Shown: positions 22,371 to 34,239 of the stretch, one piece after another
Layout: each line of letters begins with the position of its first letter
Numbering within the stretch: the stretch's first letter is position 1
Made by a program: the position numbers and the translations under genes
Assembly: GCF_947179165.1 (NCBI RefSeq)
Contig: NC_077242.1
Span: forward strand, 28,085,097-28,149,096
Length of the DNA stretch: 64,000 bases
Source: Solanum dulcamara
Taxonomy: Eukaryota > Streptophyta > Magnoliopsida > Solanales > Solanaceae
Direction of reading: 5' to 3'
The notes under the pieces: model-generated
Databases searched by the model: none
What the model was told of the DNA's origin: nothing
What the model saw: only the letters and a program-made list of their open reading frames with translations

Positions 22371-22904
22371 CTCACCAACTAGTAGTAGTCTTCAACGGCA
22401 AACCTATCCACGAGAAGGAGTGTGTAGAGGAATGCCGGTCCCTACATGGTAATATTATGTAGGTAAAAGTATGCGTTAGTACTTTGAATGTACTAAGTAT
22501 GTGAGCATGCTATACAATGAAGAATATAAGAGACATTTATAAGCAGTCTGCATAAGTGAATGCATGTGTTATACCCAGTACTTTTGTACCTTGGGACATT
22601 GTATTAAGTCTCGTAGAAGGTGCTATGTGATCTAGATTATCTACCATGCTATCAAATAACTCTAAGGAAGGGAGGACGCGATGCCCCATAAGAGTGAAGA
22701 TTGGAAATAGGGTTAAAAGAATCCGGAAGGAGTTGGAGGCTAAGTAATGAGTCGTAGGACTCAATGTACTTACGTAAGCTACCGAATTGGGCGTCTTACA
22801 TAACTAAGCTACTGGATTACATATCGAGCTTACGTAGCAAGGATTAGATTGGATCTTAAAGTGAGACGAGATTACAAACCCACAGAAGAGGCGAAATGAG
22901 GCGT

Positions 22905-22996
22905 AACACCTACTCGGAAGCAAGTAGGTGATGCACCTACTTGGAAGCAAGCAGGTGATGCACCTACTTGGACCAAGTAGGTGACACACCTACTTG
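22905..22996. repeat. Palindromic tandem repeats in the solo LTR
   Basis: About three units built on caagtaggtgatgcacctactt, each nearly self-complementary, spaced roughly 25-30 bases apart. They lie upstream of the TATA-like element at 23107, in the promoter-proximal part of the LTR. Confidence 0.8.
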
Positions 22997-24296
22997 AGAT
23001 GGGTCCCACATGGCCACATGGCAGCCTCTAATAAGTTGTATGGATGAAGTGGCCCAATGAGAGTTTGACATGTGTCACCCTTAGGGGCTGACACATGTCA
23101 CTTCTAAGAAAGGATATATATGTTCCTTTTGATGACTAAGTCATTTTATATTCATTTTACACTTAGAAAAAATAGAGAGAGTTGAGAGAAAAACTAGAAA
23201 AGCCAAGAAAGGGAGCTATGGGTTGGCAAAGACAAAAAGGTAAGGCCTGATTTCATTATGTGAATTAATTATTTAAGGTATCCTACGGTGATATGATGGT
23301 GTTTAACAACATAAAATTTAGTGTTAGGGCAAAGAGGAGGGTTTTGTTCTTGTTAACAGACCCGTTTTGAAGGGTACTGCTGTTAGTAATACAAGTATAA
23401 CTCCTTATGTAAGGCTTTGTTTCAAGTGATTCAAGATGTTTTGGAAAGCTATTTCATAGGGATAAAACTTTCATTTATCTCTAAAACCTAGTTTTGATTG
23501 ACTCTACTCGAAAAAGGGTGATGAAGTATGGGGGAGGTGCTGCCCAGATTTTGTTTTCGAAATCCTACACGGATTGCTGTTTGTATTTTGGGCATATCAT
23601 TTTGTACAAAATTGCGGTAGGGGTGATTTGAAATTGTATGTGAACTTAAGACACATTTATATAACTTTCCTTGAGGCCACAAATCCTTTTTCCCTCAATT
23701 ACCCCTTCGAAACTAAGCGACAATATAAGACAGTAGGCTGTGCAAAATTCACGTTTTGATAGTTTTGGCGAGTTTGATGAGTTTAACGTAAGGTAAGGTC
23801 TTTTCTTTTAATTTGGAATTTATGATGTTGTTATTAAGTGTATTACACGTTGTTTAGGTGGCAGTAAATATGAAAATTCCATAAATATGCTTGACGTTAG
23901 GAATAATTTAAATTGGAGTCGTTATAGTTAAATTGAAGTCGGGTAAGGTGTTGCGCTTGTAGTGCTGCGGATGTAGGTGGTGTGGTGATGTGTTGTAGGG
24001 ACTAAAAGTGTTCTAAAATACATGTAGGTGCTGATGGTTACAGCCACACGACCCTCCGCTTCGTACGGTTAAAGGTTTTATGAAATAGAGACTAGAAACC
24101 CTATTTTGGATATCGTAATTTTAAGCGAGTCGTTTGGAGTTTGTATTGTGTACTGTTGATGTGAATTGCTTGTATATATGCTGCAAGGTGTTGTTGTTGG
24201 TTGGCTATAGTGATTAGGAACGTAATTAGAAATTCGTATAGGGCATGTTATAGAGGAGATGCTGTCCGAATTCCATTAACTTCTTAAATAACTAAT

Positions 24297-24330
24297 AGAC
24301 TAGTCTAGACTAGTCGAGACTAGTCGAGGA
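24297..24330. repeat. Ten-base tandem repeat in the solo LTR
   Basis: Three units of agactagtc(t/g) in tandem. Each contains the palindrome ACTAGT. Confidence 0.8.
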
Positions 24331-26929
24331 AGGCGAATAAGGAATTGGTTCCTATGGATAGTTGGTGACATAATTAAAAGCTAGAAAGTCAAATATTATT
24401 AATACTAGTATTACCTTCGTGTTAAATAGGTTCAGAGGACGATGAGACAAGCCGGGTTCAAAGTAATTGATAAGAGGTATGTGGAGCTACCCTTTCTTCT
24501 CTTTTGGCATGTCTTAGATGTAAGTATTATGTATGTGAAATTAGGAGTTATTCCATTTGTAAAGCTTCGAGTACAATTCATAATTTTTATCCACTTCATG
24601 ATGGTGGAACTTGTATAATAGCATTTAAAAGGTAATGTATGTAAAGCCTATTCTTTTTCTTCTTTTGGCATATTTTCAAGTTAAGTAGTGAATGATATGA
24701 GCTTGATGGTAAATCCACTTATTAATTTCAAGCTAATTCACGACCCTTATTTACTTCTTAATGAAGGCACTCTTATAGTAATTGAACTAGGACCTCTCAA
24801 GCCTTCCATACGTTAGGAAGTGAGGAGTACGTAAAGTCTATCTTTCTTTTCTGTTGGCATATCTCAGTCCTAAGTGGATTGTGTGTGTAATGTGGGAATA
24901 ATTCCATGTATAGAAACCTGAGTATGGTTCATCAATCTTATTCACTTCTCGATAATAGAACTCCTGCGATAGTTGAGTTATGGTATGTGATAATGATATA
25001 CATGACCTTACTTTGTAAGGTGAAGGTACAGTACCCTATTAAATGCTATACTTGATTTTCTTCATGCCTATGTTAGTTGTTATCTCAGTTACGTTATGCT
25101 TATATACCCAGTACATATATCGTAGTGACCCCTTTTTTTGGGAGGGCTGCATTTCATGCCCGCAGGTACAGAAACAGGTTTTGGGAGTCCGCCACCTTAG
25201 TATTTCACTCAGCTGGTTTGGAAGAAGCTCTATTGATTCGGAGCCAAGTTGTAGTACCAATTACCAAACCTCCTATTTATATATTTTTTTATTCAGAGGT
25301 ACGACGGGGGCCCTATCCCGCCATATGTTACTATTAATATTCTTAGAGGTCTGTAGACATATGTGTGGGTTATACGTTTAAGTTCTGTTTAGTTATGTCT
25401 AAATGATGTATTATAAATATTAAGATACTATGGCAGCCTTGTCAGCTTGTACGCCCTTTCATGATAAGATACCAATGAAAGAGGCTATAGGCATGGAAAT
25501 GCTATGACCCACTGGGATTCTTATGTATAGTTCTTATATTGATTGTTACATCTGCTAGATACGTATACGAGGGCTCAGGTCGGATCCCAGTCGCGGCCCA
25601 TGGGGTTGGGTCGTGACAGCATGCATGCGAAATCATCATATGAAATCGTAAAACATTTATTTTGTGGAAAGATGACCATAATTGATATTTAATACCATGT
25701 GAGCTATTACATGGAATTCAACATAATCCCCTACATTGGCACGGGGAGACTATTTTCTAGGTAGAACTCCATCAACTTTAATCATTTCTTTAACTTTAAC
25801 TTTAATGGCTAATCGTGGATCTACTAGCCTTAAAGCCTACAAGGGCTTCTATGTTGGCGCATAGTTAATGCAACATGAGACTTTACTTAAGGACCCCTTA
25901 GGTTGAGTCCCCATCTACCTACTACATTCGGTTCTAGGACAATCCCACGAAATACATTTAGATATCATAATAACATAAGCATTGTATAACTTAATCATCA
26001 AACCATAATTCGGTGGAATAACTCATTAAAATAGTTCATTTGATTTAACGCGAGAATTGTCCTTTCACATTGAAACCTTGCTTTGGCTAAGAATCCCTTT
26101 CATCATTCAATCATTTCATCATAAGACTCCTTTATCATAAGCATTTACTTCATTACTTTCATTTAGAGTCAAAATATTTCATTTCAACTTTACTTTATCA
26201 TAAGGAAAACTAGGTGGGTTCATTTCATAAAAACCTTCAAATACATTTAAGGAATTCTTGCATGCATGAGAGTGATGGAAATGTATCAAAATATACATCT
26301 TAAAACAACCCACCATATACACTTTGAAACCACATTCAAGCCTTCATATAAGCACTTGAGCAAATCATTCACTTCATGAAATTGAGAATCAATATACATC
26401 AATATAGGTAAATAAACTTAAAACATATCATAATCTATGCATTTTGAGTCATTATTTAAAAGCCCATGAGAATTTATCATTTGAAAATTGAAAAATCAAG
26501 TAGGAAATCATTTGGGATCCATGGGCAAAAGAACCAAAGGATGAAACCCACATACCTTTGGAAAAACAACTCCCTAATAAAGACTTGAGGAGGAATGGCG
26601 ACTTGGAAAGGCCTTGAGATAAAACCCTAATCTTTCCTTGAAGTTCTTGGGAGAGTTTGAGAAGAGGATTTGAGGGTTTTGAGTCTAAGTGTGAAGAATG
26701 AGGTCTTAGAAGCTTTTTTTGTATTGAGGTATACCGAAGAAATTCGTGAAAGTAGGTAACAAAAGGGGAGGGATTGTTGTTTTTTATTAGTGAGGACAAG
26801 CCGGGGTTGGTCTAACTCCTTGGCTTGGATATAGGGTCTTTAGATGGGTGAATTCTACCCTTAAAATGATACCACTTTGAATTAAAATACAGGAAAAAAC
26901 CAAGATGCCCCTTTTAAAATTTGGCCAGA

Positions 26930-27430
26930 ATAGGCTTCATGAGGACCCTTCATGATCCATGATACTCACCACGGCCTGTGGTACTCACCATGGCCCATGG
27001 TACTCACCACGACCCATGGTGGGGTCTCGTGGTAAGGAACTTGGAAAATATTTTGGAAAAGCCTGCAGGGTAAGTCTCTGAAGTTTCACCAAGGAACTTC
27101 TTCACGGTCCGTGAAGGGCACGACGAGCATGAAAGGTGGCCGTGGTGCAGGTTCTGCAGGAGGCATACAAAGTGACCACCATGGGGATGCACCATGGTCC
27201 ATGGAGGGTTCCACAATTTGTGGAGTTCGTCCGTGGACCTTGCCTTAGGAAATTTTCCTGAGGGTCTTGGGGAGGAGTGATCACGGAAGGCTTCATGACC
27301 CATCGTGCTCACCACGGTCCGTGATCCTCCATCATGGTTCCTTCCTTGCAAGTTTAAGTCTCTAAATCTCTTCCACGGTTGCTCACCACAGTCCATAGTG
27401 CTTACCACGGCTCGTGATGGCTTTCGTGGT
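26930..27430. repeat. Dispersed 'ggtactcaccacggcccatgg' motif cluster
   Basis: At least five imperfect copies of a 'tactcaccacggyccatgg' word occur between 26965 and 27020 and around 27190, 27305 and 27385-27415, within the minus-strand LTR. They create short overlapping ORFs on both strands that have no other support. Confidence 0.6.
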
Positions 27431-27517
27431 CAGCTCCAATGCCAATTTACTACACTTTTTGAGAATTCATCCTTTGATCCTTGTTTTAGGACCTTCCACA
27501 TTTTTTGGGGTCTTACA

Positions 27518-28114
27518 ACCGAGCAAGGAAACTTGATGGCGAATTATGGGCATGCTGGACAGCTTTCAAAACATCCATTAGTATGTCAACATACCAGTTA
27601 GTGTCCTGAAAGGCATGTCATTTTCCTGTAGAGTTAGAGCATAAGGCACTATGGGCTCTTAAAAAGTTAAACCTGAGTTAGAGTGATGCTGCAAACATGT
27701 GATTGGAATAGATTAATGAAATGAATGAATTCCATCTAAGGGCATATGAGAGGTTTTCTTTCTACAAGGAAAGGATGAAGATATACCTTGACCGATGAAT
27801 CTAGTAAAGAGAATTTAGTCTAGGGGATTTGGTACTATTTTTCAACTCAAGGCTTTGGTTATTTCCAAGAAAATTAAGGTCTAAATGGTCAGGTGCATTT
27901 CGAGTAGTGTAAGTATTTCAATCCGAAGCACTAGAATTGGAAAATGAGAAAGGGGAGCTCTTCAAAGTGAATGGCCAATGGGTAAATATATACACTGGCA
28001 CTCCAGAGGAGGTAAAGGTAATAGAGTTGGTTTACCTTGATGAAGTCTTAGTAATCAAGGAACTTGAGTCGTGCTGCGACGTGAAATCAAGCACTGTTTG
28101 GGAGGCAACCCAAT
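27518..28114 (+). pseudogene. Athila integrase C-terminal part
   Basis: The text resumes in the middle of the integrase core with 'RKLDGELWACWTAFKTSISMSTYQLV', then 'CHFPVELEHKALWALKKLNLS', '[22 protein letters not shown]' and an open end (27937-28143). These blocks are characteristic of Athila integrase and its tail. Stops and small indels are present. The palindromic 'ttgggaggcaacccaa' block that usually lies just before the Athila 3' LTR is at 28098-28113. This piece is collinear with the part missing from the Athila element that breaks off at 16742, so it may be the same element. LTR sequences do not confirm that. Confidence 0.75.
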
Positions 28115-29401
28115 GTTTTTTGTACATATTTAATGTTGTATAGGTTGTATGTTAGGTTAACATATTTTAAAAAGTGTGCTAAGTGTGCAGGTTCAAAAGA
28201 AGATGAGAAAATAGGCACGCAAAAATTTGACGATAAGGTCTGGCTAGCCGTCAGACCTCTGATGCACCGTCAAACCCTTAGTCATACTAGCCTACAAAAA
28301 TTGAGCTACTTGTTAGGGATAATAGTAGAAATTATAGACCTTTGTACGTGTGATGGTCCATCCTCCCACCGTCAATCCCCAGTTTCTCAAAAGAGCAAAG
28401 CTCTGACTGGATGCAATAAAAGCATAAATGTGACGACCTTCACGAGTATGATGGTCCATCACTTTTACCATCGCACCAGGTAAGTTGTTCTAACCCTAAT
28501 CTTCTACCCAATCTATCCCATTTCTTTAAACACTAATCAATTACCCTACCCCATACCCACAATCCAACCCACACCATTATAAATAAATACGCTATTTTAT
28601 AGTCCCAAATCATACCCAAATTTCATCAAAAACCCGATCCCACAAATCCTTATAACCGAACCTAGCCAAATCCAAATCCCATATCATCAAAGCAAAACCC
28701 AAACCAAAACCCTTTCCCAAATCCTATCACCATGTCCAAATCCCCAACCCATGTACCCAGTAGTCCCGCTCCAAAGACCCATTCACAAAACTCCATTGTT
28801 TGTGCACAGTTGAAGTGTGTGATGATTAAGGGTTCAATTTCTTTGCTATGATTATGTCAAATTCAAGGTATGTACACTGATTCAAACTTCTTTCAAATGT
28901 GTGTTGGTAGGTTTGGATGTTTGGCAGTTCTTGAGTATCTTCTTATGCATTATTGAATTACTTGGGTTGAATCGATTAGAAAGCATGTGCTATGTGAGTT
29001 GAATTTATTTAGGTCGTTGGGACTATTAGTGTTGATACTTGTATATAGGGTGGGGAAATTGTTTGACATTGCGTTTGGTGGGTGGGTCATTATAGCATTG
29101 AAGTTTGATTGGGGTGATTGAATCTGAACCTTGTAAATTACATTCTGTCAATTATAGGTGTTGATTTGAGTGGGAGAAAACCTATACATGGTTGGTTAGA
29201 TGGGATGGGAGTTGGTAGTCTCTGTAGGTATTATAGTTTAAAAAACCAAAAATATATTATTTTATTTGATTAATGATAGTTCCTAATGATAGATTGAGTA
29301 ACGACATTCTTAAGAGAAATAGTTACCTTTGTAATTATATATTTTGTCATGCACAGGGGAAGTTTGAGTACATACTAGTGCCGTTGCATTACCCAAATGG
29401 G
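28115..29401 (+). repeat. Athila-type 3' LTR, truncated by E4
   Basis: This non-coding block follows the Athila integrase end. It shares its start (tgttgta...) and a pyrimidine/ACCC-rich middle with the LTR at 45985-47100, and has 'gacgg/ccgtca' words at 28220-28440. It ends abruptly at 29401 where minus-strand RNase H of E4 begins. Boundaries are approximate. Confidence 0.55.
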
Positions 29402-31915
29402 CCAATTAGTGCACATCTTTAACTAAATCTTTATTTTCCTCTTCTACATGAGCAACACTATTCATGGATAACCAACTAAGAGCATCGGCAACAATATTTG
29501 CTTTATCCGAATGGTACATTATACTCATATCATAGTCCTTTAAAAGTTCAATCCATATTCTTTGCCTAAGATTCAAATCTCTTTGGCTAAACACATATTG
29601 AAAGCTTTTGTGGTCGATAAATATATCAACATGCACCCCATAAAGATAGTGATGCCAAATTTTCGAAATAAAGACAACCGCCACCAATTCAAGATCATGA
29701 GTTGGATAGTTTTGTTCATGCACCTTTAATTGTATAGAGTCATATGTTATAAACTTTCCATATTGCATAAAAAAAAACCCAATCCAACCTATGAGGCATC
29801 ACAATATATAACAAAACCATCCGAACCTTCTGGCAATGTCAAAATAGAAGCCGACGTAAGACGATCCTTCAATATTTAAAAACTTCTTTCACAATCATAT
29901 GATCATCAAAACTTCACCTTTTTTTGGGTCAACCTAGTTAAAAGTGATGAAATTGATGAAACTCTTCTACAAACCTTGTATGGTATCCGGCCAAACCCAA
30001 AAAGCTATGAATATCCAAAAGAGACAAAGGTCTAGGCCAATTTTTTACTACCTCTGTCTTCTTTGGATCAACCATGATACAATCACCGGAAATAATGTGA
30101 CCAAGAAATGCCACAAATTTCAACCAAAATTCACCTTTACTAAAATTGGCAAATAATTGCTTGTTCCTCAAGGCTTGTAACATAATTCTCAAGTGACCCA
30201 TATGCTCTTCTTCATTTCAGGAATAAATCAATATATCATCAATAAAAACCACCACAAACATATCTAGATATGGTTTGAAAATATGATTCATTAAGTCCAT
30301 GAAAATAGTGGGAGCATTAGTCAACCCAAATGATATAACAAAAAACTCAAAATGGATATATCTATTTTGAAACACCGTCTTGGGAATGTCACACTCCCTG
30401 ACTCTCAATTGGTGATAACCGAAACTGAGATCAATTTTGGAGAAGTGTCTTGCACCTTGGAGTTGATCAAACAAATCATCTATTCTTGGAATGGGATACT
30501 TGTTCTTTATGGTGACCTTATTCAATTGGTGGTAGTCTATACATATGCAAAGTGACCCATCCTTCTTTCTAACAAACAAAACAAGAGCACCCCATGGTGA
30601 AATACCTAGCCTAATGAAACCCTTATCTAACAAATCCTTCAATTTTCCTTCAACTCCTTAAGTTACACCGGGGCCACACGATAAGGAGGAATAGATATGG
30701 GTTAAGTGTTGGGAAGGAGATCTATGCCAAAATCGATTTCCCTTTAGTGAGGAATACCGGGCAAGTCATCTGGAAACATATCAGGAAATTCATTCATAAT
30801 GGGGACCGACTCAATGGAAGGAGCTTTAGAATTTGTATCTCTAACCCGTATAAGATGATAGATACATCCTTTGGAAATTATTTTCTGGGATTTTTGGCAC
30901 GATATGAATTGACACTTAAATACCAAATCATTACCCTTCCACTAAAGAATGAGCTCATTAGGAAATTGGAATTTGACCATACGAGTTCTACAATTAATAG
31001 ATGTATAGGAAACATATAGACAATCCATACCAAGAATAACATCAAAATCGGTCATGTCAATTTCACCAAAATCACAAGGGATTATTCTATGTAGACTGAC
31101 ACGGGACAATATCTATAGACCTTCTTAGCTAGAATCGAATCACCAATGGGTGTATAAACCAAAAAAGGCTCTAGCAAGATCTCGGGACATATATCAAATC
31201 TTATGGCAAGGTAAGGAGTAACAAAAGATAATGTTGCACCTGGTTCAATCAAATCATAAACATCAAACTGAAAGACCCACAACATACCCATAACCACCTA
31301 GGGAGACTCCTCAACATCTTGCCTAGCTTGGACTGCATAGAACCTATTTTGGCATTGGCCACCACTTTGTTGAGCTTGTCCTCCTTGAGTAGCTTGCCTT
31401 TGAGGATGTACTTCTCTCCCCTTGTTAGGGAATTTGAATACCTTGTGCCCTATTTTACCACATCCAAAACAAGCATCTGTACCAATCAAACAATTATCCC
31501 CATGGTTTATCCCACGCTTGGGAAGAGTAGACAGTAGCACCACCACCTTGGGCCTTAGGTTTGGGCATCTTGTATTTATCAAATATTTGGCCCGAAGCTT
31601 GTGAAGAAAATTGTCCTTGAGACCTTTGGACTTGTCAGAAACGACCATTACCACCACCGTACTTGGATTGAGAAAACCCACTTTCAAATTGAGCTCTCTT
31701 GAACTCTCTCACCTTCCTCTCCTTAAGATTTTCTCCTTCAATTTGTTCACATATGTCATGAGCCTAGAAATATCCATCTCCTTGATGAGCATAGTGGTTC
31801 ATCATTCTTTCATCACCAACTTAGAAACACTCGAAGTAATTTTAATCATTCGACCACAAGAATCAACTACCAAAGAAAGAGCATACCTGGACAACTTTAT
31901 AAACTTGAGGGCATA
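29402..31915 (-). pseudogene. E4 gag C-terminal half, protease, RT, RNase H
   Basis: Reading minus, gag resumes at 'YALKF' next to E8, with a linker and a zinc knuckle 'CFGCGKIGHKVFKF' whose last Cys is Phe (about 31430). Protease has 'EPGATLSFVTPYLA' (about 31215), with Glu where Asp is expected. RT (30642 to about 29940) is mostly open, with '[17 protein letters not shown]', 'SFGLTNAPT' and intact 'FIDDILIYS'. RNase H (29768-29406) has '[19 protein letters not shown]' and stops at the junction near 29402. Integrase is absent. Confidence 0.88.
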
Positions 31916-33984
31916 TGTCACAACCCGACCTAGGGCCTAGTTGTAACACGGTGATCGAAATTCCAAAGGGATCCAACCAAGCCTCTTGTTCATATAATAA
32001 GCATACACAAAGTAAAGTAAAAGTGAAAACGTCATAAGAGAGTCTAAACCATGAATAGAAGATGAAGAATGTCACATAACAACATAGACACAAAACATTT
32101 GTCCAACGAGATGCCTCTAATCATGAACATGGGCGGGGACTAAGACATGTCCTTATATAACCCTCAAAATGAAATTAAAAAAAAGTGTTTGAAAATAATA
32201 ACCAACTCGATGACTAGTCCCCGATAAATAAGGACTCACCACCTACACCGCCGGATAAAAAAGCTTAACTAGCCACGCGGATGAATATGTTATTTAACCT
32301 CAACCCCTACATTATGAGATAATATAGTCAAAAAGTATGCATTAGTACATTGGAATGTACTAAGTATGAGAGAATGACATGCAATATGAATCATAAGATA
32401 CAATGATCAAGATATACGTGATAAAAAGGTTAAGTAAAGTCATGAGGAATACCGTGATGATCAAAGCATTCAAAGGACATAGTTAAAGATCATAAAGTAG
32501 CATAATAGTCAATAAACATATGTGGAATTTGAATCATAACCGACATTAAGACCATGCGAGCTCTGACATGGAATCTCGTTGTCTTCCCAAACAACAAAGA
32601 AAAGGGGAATCTACTTGCCAGAGTAGACTCTAACCCGCTAAGAGGGTCATACATATGCTATATGTGGATCTACTAGCTAGGCCAAAAAGAGTTATCCTAC
32701 GGTGGTACGTAGTTATAGGATAAGACACTTTATCTAAGAACCCCATATTTCAAGCCCCCACCTTAACTCCACATTCGATGCTAAGTCAAATCCCACGGAA
32801 TACATACATAGCATATAAATAGTAATGAACATATATCATAGTTATGATAATATATTTGAAATCATAGAGTAGCTCATTTTCATAACGTAAGTGCAATACA
32901 GGTATTTTTCTTCCATATTAAAAATCATTCATACATAATTCACATCATTAGGGCTTAAGTCACCTTTACCTTTTCCCTAATTTGCACGAAAAAAGCATAA
33001 TTTGAAACATACTTGAAAATCATACTTGAATGATCATGCTTGAAAATAAGTTCATGTAATAGAGGAGTAATTCATGCTTGGTTGACAGGTTAAATCATAA
33101 ATGAAATGTAATTCATGCACTTGGAAGAGTAGTAGATGAGAAGTAAGGATCAACAAAATAAAACAAAGGAAATTTATCACATACGTTGCATTTGGTGAAT
33201 TCGTTTTATAGAAAACTGGGTGATAGCGCTATAGTGGCTCATCACGCCAAGGTGTAAAACATTGGGTGCTCTGCAGGTGCTTTAGTGGCGCATCGCGCCA
33301 GGGGGAAAACTACAGAGACACATTCCTGGTGTGATAGTTGCACGCCGCCCCAACGTTTTCCCAGCAAATCTCAGATATTTCATCATTTTTCATGAGTTTT
33401 CATCCCCTATAATGAGATGCTAAATCCTAATTAATAATATAATGAATATATATAAAGAATCTACAAATCCCAAGCAATTACCAATCAATTTATACCAAAA
33501 TTAGATTTGAATTCACAAAATACATCATAGCTCATGTAATTAAAGTTGAAATTTAGAAGATTCAAAGTTTTAATTGAAACTCATGGAAGATTTAAGAAAT
33601 TGTTTAGGAACCATGGGTGAAAGGTACCCATGGATGAATCCCACATACCCAGAATACAAATTATGAAGAAAACTTAAAGATTAATGGAGAATTTAAGAAG
33701 ATTCTTGCTAGGTCTTCAATGGAGGTCTAGAGAGCCCTTTTGTAGAGAGAAGATTTTTAGGATGGGTGATTAGTGAATGAATGAGGAAAACTTAAGATCT
33801 TTGAGAATTAAATAGGTTAGGAACCTAGCCCATAAACTATCTAGATTCATTTCCCATGTAAAAATAGGGAAAAAACTACTTTTCCCTTAATGAAAATCTC
33901 TCTTATCCTAGCAATGGATTCACCAAGGCTAATTATTCATCTTATTATGTCATACTCTATTTTTCTCACACCCAGGATGTTTTA
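31916..33984 (-). repeat. E8 3' LTR
   Basis: Plus-strand text begins TGTCACAACCCGACC and is collinear with 37532-39603. Its minus-strand 5' end (33984) is preceded by a polypurine tract ccaatggggagatat. It carries 'gcgctatagtggc...catcgcgcca' repeats at 33225-33350. Confidence 0.9.
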
Positions 33985-34239
33985 ATATCTCCCCATTGGG
34001 AACATTCGTCCTAGAATGAGATAGGAGCTAGCTCGAGTAGAATAGAGTGAGTATGCAACAACCCAACATGGATGCAACAATGCAACTTCTAACTATTCAT
34101 AAAAAATAATAATAATCATTTTCATGGATTCATGCTTATATCATGACACGGATGAGTTGAAACGTATGAGTTTTTTTGTTTTTTTAGAGGATTTGAGTAT
34201 AAATGTCTAAGTACTTTAGGATGGATCAGAAGGAAAGAG

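Larger units (their letters stand above)
22567..25618 (+). repeat. Solo LTR, 3.05 kb, with GCATG target duplication
   Basis: Begins TGTTATACCCAG and ends GTCGTGACA. It is flanked by identical 5-bp sequences GCATG (22562-22566 and 25619-25623). No primer site, polypurine tract or coding domain lies inside, so it is a solo LTR. A TATA-like tatatatg lies at about 23107. Near the 3' end is a 'cctttttttgggagg...catgcccgcaggtac' stretch typical of LTR R/U5 regions. The ORFs at 25043-25381 and similar are non-coding. It interrupts the LTR fragment at 22371-27517. Confidence 0.85.
22371..27517 (-). repeat. Truncated minus-strand Ty3-gypsy LTR, split by a solo LTR
   Basis: 22371-22566 and 25619-27517 together look like one LTR read on the minus strand. 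It shares words with the E2 LTR (ctagttg, ggtgagttcc, 'accagtgctcc'-like text) and starts, on the minus strand, TGTAAGACCCC at 27517. Its minus-strand 3' end is missing: at 22371 it abuts the pararetrovirus ORF. It contains the 'accacggccc' repeat cluster. Short ORFs inside it (for example 27004-27408) are not genes. Athila integrase resumes directly at 27518. Confidence 0.65.

Noticed and set aside
22905..22996. Regular palindromic repeats that could suggest a CRISPR array
   Set aside because: Too few units, spacers not unique, eukaryotic LTR context, no cas genes.
25043..25381. 112-codon plus-strand ORF and overlapping 86-codon ORF
   Set aside because: They lie inside the solo LTR, overlap each other in different frames and show no domain, signal or codon bias.
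27004..27408. 134-codon minus-strand ORF rich in His/Gly/Pro
   Set aside because: It is created by the 'accacggcccatgg' word cluster inside an LTR. ORFs on both strands overlap there.
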